DNA of 64,000 bases from Pirellulaceae bacterium (lineage in GTDB: Bacteria; Planctomycetota; Planctomycetia; Pirellulales; Pirellulaceae): NCBI GenBank assembly GCA_018402565.1, contig JAGYIQ010000008.1, positions 185,431-249,430 on the forward strand. Reading direction: 5' to 3'. Positions 36,908 through 45,136 of the stretch are shown here, piece by piece (the first letter of the stretch is position 1; every line of letters begins with the position of its first letter). The notes beneath the pieces are model-generated. The model worked only from the letters and a program-made list of their open reading frames with translations. It made no database searches and was not told the origin of the DNA. Made by a program: the position numbers and the translations under genes.

Positions 36908-37252
36908 CCGCCTGTCCCACGCCTGGTGAATGTCCCACGCCTGGTGAATGCCGCTGTGTGCGTATTCGCTCGTTGCAGGGCGTGCGTTAACGCACATTTT
37001 TAGAGGCGTTTCGGAGACCCCGCCTGTGGGGCGGGCCGTGTTCGTGCGGCACTAGAGCGGTCGCTGCTGCCCGTAATTCTCGGCCGCTCGCCGTATTGGA
37101 AGTGGAGTTCTGGCGGGTATTGGGAGCCGAGCATGTGCCTGGCTCGCAGCAAACCGCGCCATTTCGTCGCGGTCGGCATAGCGTTTGCTACTAGGGGCCT
37201 CTCCGCAATTAGCGAATGGTCCAAGAAGTCAACCGAAAGGGATGGTAACAGC
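36908..37252. other. Gap between kinase and response regulator, with a direct repeat and a palindrome
   Basis: This 345-bp gap has an 18-bp direct repeat at 36913-36930 and 36931-36948 (core CCCACGCCTGGTGAA) and a 14-bp perfect palindrome at 36982-36995. No gene is seen. A promoter for the regulator is likely but could not be placed. Confidence 0.5.
36982..36995. promoter_or_regulatory. Perfect 14-bp palindrome, candidate operator
   Basis: GTGCGTTAACGCAC is a perfect dyad with no loop, followed by ATTTTT. Its place between the two genes of a two-component system makes it a candidate binding site. It is too short and loopless for a convincing terminator. Confidence 0.4.
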
Positions 37253-38656
37253 ATGGCGACGATCAACCATCCCTCGCGGGAGACCAGTATCCCAGCCGCA
37301 CGAAACCCGCCCATGTCCCTGATCGATCGAACGCTCGTCAAGTTGCTTGTTGTGGACGACGAGGAGGATTTTCGTGAGGCGGCGGAGTTGTACTTCCGTC
37401 GTTTGGGCTATCAGGTCGTGGCGGCTCGGGATGGCCACGAGGCGTTGGAGTTGGCCAAGAACCAGCAGTTGGATGTGGCGGTGATCGACATCCACATGCC
37501 TGGCATGTCGGGCATCGACCTGCTGGCTCGCTTGTTGGAGGAGGACCACGATCTGCAGGCCATCATGTTGACGGGTGGGGGCACGATCGAGAACGCGGTC
37601 GAATCGATGAAGCGAGGGGCGCGGGACTTCCTGACCAAGCCGGCCAAGCTCAACGAGCTGGACATTGTCATCCAGAAGGCCTACCAATCCGGTCGGCTGC
37701 AAAAAGAAAATCGCAATCTGCGTCAGGTCTTGCAGCAGATCTCGCAGCCGGCGGAGATCATCGGCGAGTCCAAGGCCATGCACGACGTGTATCGCCTGAT
37801 CGAGAAGACCGCGGTCACGGACAAGCCGGTACTGATTCAGGGTGAGTCGGGGACGGGCAAGGAGTTGGTCGCGCGGGCGATTCACCGTCGTAGTGCTTTG
37901 GCCAATCAGCCGTTGGTGGTGATCAACTGCGCGGCGCTGCCGGAGACGTTGCTCGAGAGCGAGTTGTTCGGGCATGAGAAGGGGGCGTTCACCGGGGCGG
38001 TGGCCTCCAAACCGGGCCTGTTCGAATTGGCCGATGGGGGCACGTTGTTTATCGACGAGTTCGGTGAGTTGGCTGGACCGCTGCAGGCCAAGCTGCTGCG
38101 AGTTTTGGAAGATGGCTCCATGCGGCGGATCGGGTCGGTCAAGGAGCGACACGTCAAGGTGCGTTTGATCGCGGCGACCAACCGGGATTTGGCCGAGGAA
38201 GTCCGAGCCGGTCGGTTCCGTGAGGACCTGTTTTATCGCATCAATGTGTTGACCATTCCGCTGCCGCCCCTCCGTGAGCGCGCCGGGGACGTGGCCCTCT
38301 TGATCCATCATTTTGTCGGCCGCGACTGGAACATCAGTCCGGCCGTGGTCCAGCAGTTGCAGCAGTACAGTTGGCCAGGCAACGTGCGACAGTTGCTCAA
38401 CGCCATCGAGCGGGCCAAGATCTTGGCCGACGACGACGCGATCCTGGTGGAGAACCTGCCCAGCGAGGTCTGCGGCCAGGTCAAGCCGGCCGCCTTGGTG
38501 GGCGCCGCTCAGGTCGATCTGGAGACACTCAACAAACTGCACGTGGAGCAGATCTACCAACAGCATGGCCGCAACAAGAGCCGCACGGCCAAGGCACTCG
38601 GCATCAACCGCCGCTCGCTCTATCGTCTGTTGGAAAAGTACGACATTCAAGATTGA
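37253..38656 (+). CDS. NtrC-family sigma-54-dependent response regulator
   Basis: A 467-residue regulator. The receiver domain (about 28-145) has the acidic pair in VVDDEED, phosphoacceptor D79 in AVIDIHMPG and Lys130 in TKP. The AAA+ domain has Walker A GESGTGKE (197-204), the sigma-54-contacting GAFTGA loop (244-249) and Walker B GTLFIDEFGE. It ends in a Fis-type helix-turn-helix (RTAKALGINRRSLYRLLEKY). When phosphorylated it should activate sigma-54 promoters. The neighbouring globin-coupled kinase is the natural partner. The start is ATG 37253, after AAAGGGA, and ATG 37313 is an alternative. I could not find a convincing -24/-12 promoter in the window. Confidence 0.92.
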   Translation: MATINHPSRETSIPAARNPPMSLIDRTLVKLLVVDDEEDFREAAELYFRRLGYQVVAARDGHEALELAKNQQLDVAVIDIHMPGMSGIDLLARLLEEDHDLQAIMLTGGGTIENAVESMKRGARDFLTKPAKLNELDIVIQKAYQSGRLQKENRNLRQVLQQISQPAEIIGESKAMHDVYRLIEKTAVTDKPVLIQGESGTGKELVARAIHRRSALANQPLVVINCAALPETLLESELFGHEKGAFTGAVASKPGLFELADGGTLFIDEFGELAGPLQAKLLRVLEDGSMRRIGSVKERHVKVRLIAATNRDLAEEVRAGRFREDLFYRINVLTIPLPPLRERAGDVALLIHHFVGRDWNISPAVVQQLQQYSWPGNVRQLLNAIERAKILADDDAILVENLPSEVCGQVKPAALVGAAQVDLETLNKLHVEQIYQQHGRNKSRTAKALGINRRSLYRLLEKYDIQD

Positions 38657-38665
38657 TGGCTAACC

Positions 38666-38960
38666 TGAGGGCTTGTTGATTTTTCCAGACTTGCTCGCGA
38701 ATTTGCTGCCCGCTTCAAGGAAATCGGGCGAAAACACGGCGTTTTTCCGTCAATCAAAACGCTTGAGGGCTGGTTGGTTTTTCCAGACTTACACTCGAAA
38801 TTGCCGCCCGATTCAATGAAATCGAACAAAAACACGGCGTTTTTCCGTCAATCGAAACGCTTGAGGGCTTGTTGATTTTTCCAGACTTGCGCGCGAAATG
38901 GCGGTCCACCGCCAGGTGATCGTGCAAAAACACGGCATTTTCTCGTCAATCGAAATGCTT
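38666..38960. repeat. Three 98-bp tandem repeats
   Basis: Units begin at 38666, 38764 and 38862. Each opens with a GAGGGCTTGTTGATTTTTCC-like sequence, has a variable middle, and ends with a small hairpin AAAAAC-ACGGC-GTTTTT (altered in the third unit) and GTCAATC(G/A)AAA. They start about ten bases after the response-regulator stop codon. Confidence 0.92.
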
Positions 38961-39205
38961 GACGCATTCCGCTACGGAAAAATCAACCAGCCCGTGACGC
39001 GTTCCGCTACGGAAAAATCAACCAGCCCGTGACGCGTTCCGCTACGGAAAAATCAACCAGCCTGTGACGCGTTCCGCTACGGAAAAATCAACCAGCCCGT
39101 GACGCGTTCCGCTACTGAAAAATCGACCAGCGTTTGACGCGTTCCGCGTCGGAAAAATCAACCGGCACTAGACGCATTCCGCGTCGGATAAATCAACCAG
39201 CGCAG
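38961..39205. repeat. Seven 35-bp tandem repeats containing a short palindrome
   Basis: Units start at 38961, 38996, 39031, 39066, 39101, 39136 and 39171. Most contain TTCCGCTACGGAA, a palindrome with a 3-base centre, and all contain AAATCAACC or a close variant. The complement of GGAAAAATCAACCAGCCC nearly matches the opening of the 98-bp units, so the two arrays are inverted relative to each other. There are no spacers, so this is not CRISPR. Confidence 0.93.
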
Positions 39206-39293
39206 CATTTTGGGGCTGGGTGGAATGTGCCTCAGATCGGGGTGGGCACCCGGCTCGGGGGCTCTCGTTCTCCCGCCGCAAAGGTGGTATTTT

Positions 39294-39330
39294 GGGGGAC
39301 TTCGGACTGCCTTTGTCCCCCGCGTGGGGG
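39294..39330 (+). promoter_or_regulatory. Two mutually exclusive GC hairpins upstream of lpdA
   Basis: GGGGGAC (39294-39300) can pair with GTCCCCC (39315-39321). The same CCCCC (39317-39321) can instead pair with GGGGG (39326-39330) around a 4-base loop. The alternative pairing lies about 50 bases before the lpdA start. A regulatory role is only a possibility. The remainder of 39206-39378 shows nothing recognisable. Confidence 0.35.
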
Positions 39331-39378
39331 TGGCGGGCGATCCTCTCCCAATCAGACCCTTTGGCGCGGCAACAAACG

Positions 39379-40767
39379 ATGGCGGAAACTCAGTTCGATT
39401 TGATTGTTCTCGGTGGTGGCCCCGGTGGTTATGTGGCGGCAATTCGCGCTGCCCAGTTGGGGCTCAGCGTGGCTTGCGTGGACGAAAACGACATGTGGGG
39501 CGGGACCTGCTTGCGGGTCGGTTGCATCCCCAGCAAGGCGTTGTTGGAGTCGACCCACCTGTTGGAGGAGAGCCAGCAGCACCTGGCTGATCACGGCGTG
39601 AAGGTATCCGGTGTGACGGTCGACTTGCAGAAGATGATGCAGCGGAAAGCCTCGGTGGTAGACGCATTGTGCGGTGGCATCAAGATGCTGCTCAAGCGGA
39701 ACAAGGTGGCTGGGTTCAATACCCGTGGTCGCTTGATCGCCGCGGATCAAGTCCAGCTCAACGATGCGGACCGGACCGTGCTGCGGGGCAAACACGTGCT
39801 GATCGCGACTGGTTCCCTGCCAATGAACTTGCCGGGCATCGCCTTGGACCACGATCGGATTGGCGATTCGACCACGGCCCTCTCTTACACCGAAGTGCCA
39901 CAGAGTTTGATCGTCATCGGCGGCGGTTACATCGGTCTGGAGTTGGGTTCGGTCTGGCGTCGTTTGGGCTCGAAGGTCGTGGTCCTGGAGGCCATGGACC
40001 GGGTCTTGGGCGGACTGGATGGCGAGATCGCCAAGTTGGCGGTGCGGACGTTTGAGAAGCAGGGTATCGAGTTCCGCACGCAGGCCTTTGTCGAAGAGGC
40101 CAAGGTTGTGGACGGTCGCTGTGTGGTGCGTTTGAAGGACGGCACCACCCTGCACGCCGACCGCGTGTTGGCCTGTGCCGGCCGGGTGCCGAATACCCAA
40201 GACTTGGGCCTCGAGGCCCTGGGCATCAAGACGGATCGCCGTGGGGCGATCGAGGTCGATGCGGACTTCCGCACCTCGGTTCCGGGCGTCTATGCGGTCG
40301 GCGATTGCATCGGTGGCGCTATGCTGGCTCACAAGGCTTCCGAGGAAGGGGTGGCCTGCATCGAGAAGATCGTTAACGGCTTCGGCAAGGTCGACTACCA
40401 CGCGATTCCGGCCGTGGTCTACACGCATCCCGAGATCGGCAGTGTGGGCAAGACCGAAGAGCAGCTGCAGGCCGAGGGCATCGAATACAAACGCGGTGTC
40501 TGTCCCTACGGGGCCAACGGTCGAGCCCGAGCCTTGGGTGATACCGACGGTCGCATCAAGATCTTAGCCGATGCCAAGACCGATCGGATCTTGGGGGTGC
40601 ACGCGATTGGCAGCCATGCCGGGGACCTGATCGCGGAAGTGGCGGTCGCCATGAGCTTCTCGGCCAGTGCCGAGGACTTGGGACGCTGCATTCATGCACA
40701 CCCCACCCTGTCGGAGATCGTGAAGGAAGCGGCGTTGGCCGTCCATGGCGAGGCGATTCACACCTAA
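39379..40767 (+). CDS. lpdA: Dihydrolipoyl dehydrogenase (E3)
   Basis: A 462-residue flavoprotein that reoxidises dihydrolipoamide of 2-oxoacid dehydrogenases or the glycine cleavage system, passing electrons to NAD+. It has the FAD-binding GGGPGG (12-17), the redox disulfide C44/C49 in GGTCLRVGCIPSK, the NAD-binding GGGYIGLELGSV, a second FAD contact YAVGDC, and the active-site HAHPTLSE (439-446). It is full length. The ATG at 39379 starts MAETQFDLIVLG, and upstream in-frame sequence is repeat-derived and non-coding in character. No E1 or E2 gene is nearby. The phosphotransferase-like gene starts 9 bp downstream. Confidence 0.95.
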   Translation: MAETQFDLIVLGGGPGGYVAAIRAAQLGLSVACVDENDMWGGTCLRVGCIPSKALLESTHLLEESQQHLADHGVKVSGVTVDLQKMMQRKASVVDALCGGIKMLLKRNKVAGFNTRGRLIAADQVQLNDADRTVLRGKHVLIATGSLPMNLPGIALDHDRIGDSTTALSYTEVPQSLIVIGGGYIGLELGSVWRRLGSKVVVLEAMDRVLGGLDGEIAKLAVRTFEKQGIEFRTQAFVEEAKVVDGRCVVRLKDGTTLHADRVLACAGRVPNTQDLGLEALGIKTDRRGAIEVDADFRTSVPGVYAVGDCIGGAMLAHKASEEGVACIEKIVNGFGKVDYHAIPAVVYTHPEIGSVGKTEEQLQAEGIEYKRGVCPYGANGRARALGDTDGRIKILADAKTDRILGVHAIGSHAGDLIAEVAVAMSFSASAEDLGRCIHAHPTLSEIVKEAALAVHGEAIHT

Positions 40768-40776
40768 GGGGCTGGC

Positions 40777-42009
40777 ATGACGACCGGCCCGAGCACGGCG
40801 TGGAACGCGACCGATTTGCAAGCACTGCTGCGGCGCTTCGCTTGGCCGTCGGCACCCGCGGGCCAGTTCCCTGGTCAGTCCCCTGTCCAGTCCACTGGTC
40901 AGTCCCCGGACCTTTGGCGGCTGCAGCCGTGGGGTACGGAGCAGGGCTTCAGTTCGGCCGACATTTGGCGGGTCCAAACGCCGGCTGGAGAGCCGCCCGC
41001 GACTCCCCTCACAGCGGAGGTTGTTCCCGCCACGTGGTGCTTGCGAGCCTGGCCGCAGGCATTCTCGGACACACAGCGATTGGCTTGGATTCACCGACAA
41101 ATCCGGAGGGCCGCCGCGGTCTGCCCGTTTCTGCTCACGCCTTTGCCCGAGATCGACGGGGCCGCCACCTGGACGGCTTGGCACGGCCGGCTCTGGCAAG
41201 TGGAGCCCTGGGCGACCGGGCAAAACGACTACCTGAGTCACCCTAGCCCCACGCGACTGGCGGCCGTCATGCAGGCGCTCGCCGCGTTGCATAACTGCTG
41301 GCTGGGCAGCCCCAGCCGTAGCCCCGACGGTGGTCTCAGTGGCAGTCTCAGCGGCAGCCCCGCCGTTAGTCTCAGCGGCAGTCTACGCCATAGCCCCGAC
41401 GGTGGTTCCGATGACGTGCGATTGGGTGTGTCACCCGGTTTGAATCGCCGTTTGGAGCAATGGGAAGAGGTGCGGCGGCACGCAGCCCAATGGTTGGCCA
41501 CCGCGCGCCAACGCCTGTCCCAACTCGCTGGACAGCCACCTGAGGAAATCGAGTCGTGGCGGCAATTGTTGCAGCGGATCGAGCAAGTCTGGCGGCAGCA
41601 AGATCGCCCGGGCCAGGCGGAATTGGCCGCGGTCGCCAACCAGCTGCTGCCTCTGGGGCCGGTGCTGTCCGATGTCTGGAGCGATCATCTGTTCTTCGAC
41701 GATCAACGACTGACGGCTATCATCGATTACGGTGGCCTGCGGGTCGATTCAGTGGCGGCGGATCTGTCGCGTTGCCTCAGCAGCCTCTGCGGCCAAGATC
41801 CGCAAGTGCGGGATTGGGCCTTGCAGCAGTACGACCAGCAGCGCGGGTTGACTGCGGCGGAGCGTTTGGCCGTCTGGGCCTATGATCGCTCGTCGCAGGT
41901 CTTGGGGCCGCTGCACTGGGTGCGGTGGTTGTTTGTCGACCAGCGGTTTGCGGTGGAGGCGAGGATCCTGACGCGGCTGGAGCGTATTGTCGCCGGTCAG
42001 CCCTTCTAA
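40777..42009 (+). CDS. Phosphotransferase (APH-like) family protein with altered catalytic motif
   Basis: A 410-residue protein whose C-terminal part has the aminoglycoside-phosphotransferase/choline-kinase layout. LSDVWSDHLFFDDQRLTA stands where HGDxHPGNxLF is usual, followed by IIDYGGLRVDSVAADLSR, the metal-binding Asp region. The catalytic Asp (SD) and the second Asp (ID) align, but the usual His and Asn are replaced. Two low-complexity linkers interrupt the fold: a QSPVQSTGQSP segment encoded by 12-bp repeats at 40861-40908, and a Gly/Ser/Pro-rich segment at about residues 170-210. The substrate is unknown. It lies 9 bp after lpdA and is probably co-transcribed. Confidence 0.72.
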   Translation: MTTGPSTAWNATDLQALLRRFAWPSAPAGQFPGQSPVQSTGQSPDLWRLQPWGTEQGFSSADIWRVQTPAGEPPATPLTAEVVPATWCLRAWPQAFSDTQRLAWIHRQIRRAAAVCPFLLTPLPEIDGAATWTAWHGRLWQVEPWATGQNDYLSHPSPTRLAAVMQALAALHNCWLGSPSRSPDGGLSGSLSGSPAVSLSGSLRHSPDGGSDDVRLGVSPGLNRRLEQWEEVRRHAAQWLATARQRLSQLAGQPPEEIESWRQLLQRIEQVWRQQDRPGQAELAAVANQLLPLGPVLSDVWSDHLFFDDQRLTAIIDYGGLRVDSVAADLSRCLSSLCGQDPQVRDWALQQYDQQRGLTAAERLAVWAYDRSSQVLGPLHWVRWLFVDQRFAVEARILTRLERIVAGQPF

Positions 42010-42077
42010 CCATCGCCGGGGGCCTCGGCTAGAATGCGGGCTGCGATCCATGGCGACAGATAGAGTTGGGAACCGAG

Positions 42078-42944
42078 ATGAAGTTTTTGTTGACGAACGA
42101 TGACGGCGTGAACGCCGCTGGCCTGCGAGCCGTTGAGTATTTCTTGTTGGACCAGGGCCACGAGGTGTTTGTGTCTGCGCCCTCCGGCGAGCAAAGCGGC
42201 GTGAGTCGCTCGATCACCTTCCTGACGCCCTTGTTTGCCACCAAAGCCTACGATGGCCTGCGGTGGCGGGGCTACGCGGTGGACGGCACCCCCGTCGACT
42301 GCGTCAAGTTGGCTCTGTACGAGCTTTGTCCCTGGCGGCCCGATGTTGTCATTAGTGGGATCAACGGCGGCCTGAACGCAGGGATCAATATTCATTATTC
42401 CGGCACGGTGGGCGGGGCCTTCGAGGCGGCGGTTTCCGGTATCCTCAGCTTTGCCCTGTCGCTGGAGTACCAGGACGAAGCCCCTTACGAAGACGCGATA
42501 GCGGTGCTCTGGTCGGTCATGCAACCGATTCTCGACCACCATTTTGAGCGGCCGGCCGAGGGGGCAACCGGCGAGACTCCGCCGGGTCCAGTGGCCGCCC
42601 CATCCCGTTCGCATTTGATTTACAATATCAATCTGCCGACGGTGGCTTTGCGGCAGACCTGCCCGGTCAGTGTTGTGCCGATGGAGAGTCGTCGCAACGG
42701 TATCGAGTTCAACGCTGGGCATTGCCCCAAGAATCGTCGGTATTACTGGGCGACGCACGACCTGTTGCCGGAGCAACCCGATCCGCCGACCGACGTGTTC
42801 GCCCTGCGACAGGGACACATCACGGTCACGCCGCTGGAGATCAACATGACTTGCGACGCCTCCCTGCACCGGTTGCAGGAGCGACTGCAGGGGATCCAGA
42901 CGGCCGAACCCACCACGCGGACAGCTGGCTCGAACTCGCATTAG
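42078..42944 (+). CDS. surE: 5'-nucleotidase SurE
   Basis: A 288-residue SurE-family survival protein, a metal-dependent nucleoside 5'-monophosphate phosphatase. The metal site is visible: LTNDDG with D8-D9, Ser40 in PSGEQSGVSRS, and Asn96 in SGINGGLNAG, followed by HYSGTVGGAFEA. The length is slightly above the family norm, from an insertion around residues 150-180 (about 42540-42600, Gly/Thr/Pro-rich). The ATG at 42078 gives MKFLLTNDDG. The TTG at 42066 is unlikely. The C45-type gene starts 35 bp after its stop. Confidence 0.94.
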   Translation: MKFLLTNDDGVNAAGLRAVEYFLLDQGHEVFVSAPSGEQSGVSRSITFLTPLFATKAYDGLRWRGYAVDGTPVDCVKLALYELCPWRPDVVISGINGGLNAGINIHYSGTVGGAFEAAVSGILSFALSLEYQDEAPYEDAIAVLWSVMQPILDHHFERPAEGATGETPPGPVAAPSRSHLIYNINLPTVALRQTCPVSVVPMESRRNGIEFNAGHCPKNRRYYWATHDLLPEQPDPPTDVFALRQGHITVTPLEINMTCDASLHRLQERLQGIQTAEPTTRTAGSNSH

Positions 42945-42979
42945 ATTTCACCTGTTTTATCATTTTCGGAGACACGCAC

Positions 42980-45067
42980 ATGACTTGGTTGCACTGGCCG
43001 ATCTTGGCAATTTGTCTGGTAGATCAAACGATTCGTGGGCGCGACCAACGCCAGCCTGGAGCGGGCCGGCGGCGAGCGGTCATGGCTGCGGTAATCTGTT
43101 CTTGGGTGGTCGGATTGGCGGGCATTCCCGGCATTGGCCTGGGCAGTTCAGCGGTGGCTGAGACCCCGGCGGCCGAGACCCCGGCAGCCGAGACCCCGGC
43201 AGCCGAGACCCCGGCAGCTGGGGCGAGTTCGGCTGGGGCGAGTTCGGCGACGCGGGCCGACGAATCCGAGTTCGCTCAGGCCTTTCGACCTGTACTGGAA
43301 ATGCTCTCCGGGCAGTTGGCCACCTTTGAGTTGCAGGCGACGGTCCAGGGGCCGATCGAGGGCAGCGTCCAAGCGTTGTCGGTGCGGTTGGCCAAGTGGG
43401 ACGACTCGGCCTTTGATCTGGAATTGACCCACGCCGACTACGCGGTTGCGATCCATCGCCGCCCGGAAGCCATCTTCATGGCCCTGCCGAAACATCGAGT
43501 CGTGTATGCGGGTCGTGGCGAATTGCAGGGCGTCGATCATTTGGAACTGGTTGGGCTGACCGATCGCTTGATCAGTCGTGGCTCGGTCGTGTCGACTTAC
43601 TCCGCCATGATCTCGGGGGCGGACGCGAACGGCCTGAGTGCCGCCGTGCGGACGTTGTTGGAACTGACGACGGGCGAGCAGCCCGGTAGCTGGATCGGGG
43701 CATCGGGCACCGAACTGCGACTCCAGTCCGCCGCGGAGGGGGGAACGCCAGCGTACAGCATTCAACACGGGGATTGGTCGGCGACCATCCGCGTGGCCAC
43801 GCCGAACTCGGCCGATCCTTCGTCCTGGGCGGGGCCGCAAACGGGTGACCAACTGGCGGAGGCGGCGTGGGCCGACTGGCAACACGAGTCCCTGGACCGG
43901 GACGAATTGGAGCGGACCTTGAGCCGCGGCGTGCGTCGGGCCTTGGAGGTGCTGCTGCCATCCTCGGCCCTGAAGAACCCCCGGCAAACCGCGGCCAAGA
44001 CGGAACATGGCGAATTGCGGTGGGTCGACGGTCAACGCTTGGTCTTGCTCCAAGGCACGCCTGAGCAGGTGGGCCGCGCCCATGGGCAACTGCTGCAGAC
44101 CCAGTCGCACGCGTGTATCGATTCGGTGCTGCACGCCTTCGGCACCGTTCAAACGGTCATCAACGGTCGCTGGTTTCGCAGCGACTTGGAGGCCGCCTAC
44201 GAGCGGTTGCGGCCCCATATTCCGGTCGATCACTTGACCGAGACCCGGGCCTTGGCCGACAGCTTGGGTCTGCCGCAAGACACGATGGAAGTCCTCAACG
44301 TATTCCCCGAGCTGTTCCATTGCTCGGGCTTTGCCGTGTTCGGGGACGCCACGGTGGACGGCAAGCTGTACCACGGTCGGGTGCTGGATTACATGACCAT
44401 GATTGGGCTGCAGGACGCGGCGACCACGTTTGTCATCGCCATCGATGGCAAGATCCCGTTCGCCACGGTCGGGTACGCTGGCTTTACCGGCAGTGTCAGC
44501 GGCATGAACCTGCAGCGCGTTTCGCTGGGCGAGATGGGCGGGCGGGGTGAGGGGCAATGGGACGGCGTGCCGATGGCCACACTGATGCGACGAGCCTTGG
44601 AGGAGTGCCATACGTTGGCCGAGGTCGTCGCCCTCTGGCGTGACAATCCTCGAACCTGTGAATATTACTACGTGTTCGCTGACGGCAAGGATCGATCGGC
44701 CGTGGGTGTGGCGGCGACTCCCGAGAAAGTGGAGTTTGTCTACCCCGGTGAAGGCCATCCGCTGTTGGGCGAGGGCATCAAGGACACCGTCCTGCTCTCC
44801 GCGGGCGATCGCTTGGTGACCTTGCGTGGCCGAGTGCAACAGTTCTATGGACGGATCGACAAAGCCCGCGCTCAGTGGTTGATGAGCCGCCCGGTGGCGA
44901 TGCAGTCCAATTTGCATAACGTGTTGTTTGTGCCCGAGGACGGGCTGTTCCAAGTGGCCAACGCCAGCCACTCGGGACCGGCGGCCGACCAACCGTACGT
45001 CGAGTACAACCTGAACGCCTTGGTGCAAGAGCTGCGAGCGGCGACCCAGCCGGTCTCCAGCAAGTAG
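42980..45067 (+). CDS. Secreted C45-type N-terminal nucleophile acyltransferase/hydrolase
   Basis: About 695 residues. A hydrophobic segment near residues 35-58 (VMAAVICSWVVGLAGIPG) acts as signal peptide or anchor. Then comes a low-complexity AETPA tail encoded by four exact or near-exact 15-bp repeats (43157-43216) plus two GASSA repeats. Residues 90-330 form a domain I do not recognise. From about 360 the sequence matches the C45/acyl-CoA:6-aminopenicillanic acid acyltransferase-like Ntn family: QVGRAHGQLL, the candidate nucleophile C448 in FHCSGFAVFGDAT, DGKLYHGRVLDY, and TCEYYYVFAD. These enzymes self-cleave before the Cys. The substrate is unknown. ATG 42980 has GGAG upstream, and ATG 43082 is an alternative. 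Confidence 0.8.
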   Translation: MTWLHWPILAICLVDQTIRGRDQRQPGAGRRRAVMAAVICSWVVGLAGIPGIGLGSSAVAETPAAETPAAETPAAETPAAGASSAGASSATRADESEFAQAFRPVLEMLSGQLATFELQATVQGPIEGSVQALSVRLAKWDDSAFDLELTHADYAVAIHRRPEAIFMALPKHRVVYAGRGELQGVDHLELVGLTDRLISRGSVVSTYSAMISGADANGLSAAVRTLLELTTGEQPGSWIGASGTELRLQSAAEGGTPAYSIQHGDWSATIRVATPNSADPSSWAGPQTGDQLAEAAWADWQHESLDRDELERTLSRGVRRALEVLLPSSALKNPRQTAAKTEHGELRWVDGQRLVLLQGTPEQVGRAHGQLLQTQSHACIDSVLHAFGTVQTVINGRWFRSDLEAAYERLRPHIPVDHLTETRALADSLGLPQDTMEVLNVFPELFHCSGFAVFGDATVDGKLYHGRVLDYMTMIGLQDAATTFVIAIDGKIPFATVGYAGFTGSVSGMNLQRVSLGEMGGRGEGQWDGVPMATLMRRALEECHTLAEVVALWRDNPRTCEYYYVFADGKDRSAVGVAATPEKVEFVYPGEGHPLLGEGIKDTVLLSAGDRLVTLRGRVQQFYGRIDKARAQWLMSRPVAMQSNLHNVLFVPEDGLFQVANASHSGPAADQPYVEYNLNALVQELRAATQPVSSK

Positions 45068-45136
45068 CCGCGGCAAGTCCAGCATGGGTTGTCTGTGACG
45101 AGATTTTGTCCTTGATTGGATTCTGAGAGTGGCTGG

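Noticed and set aside
38666..39205. CRISPR array
   Set aside because: Repeat units are directly contiguous with no unique spacers, there are two unit lengths, and there are no cas genes nearby.
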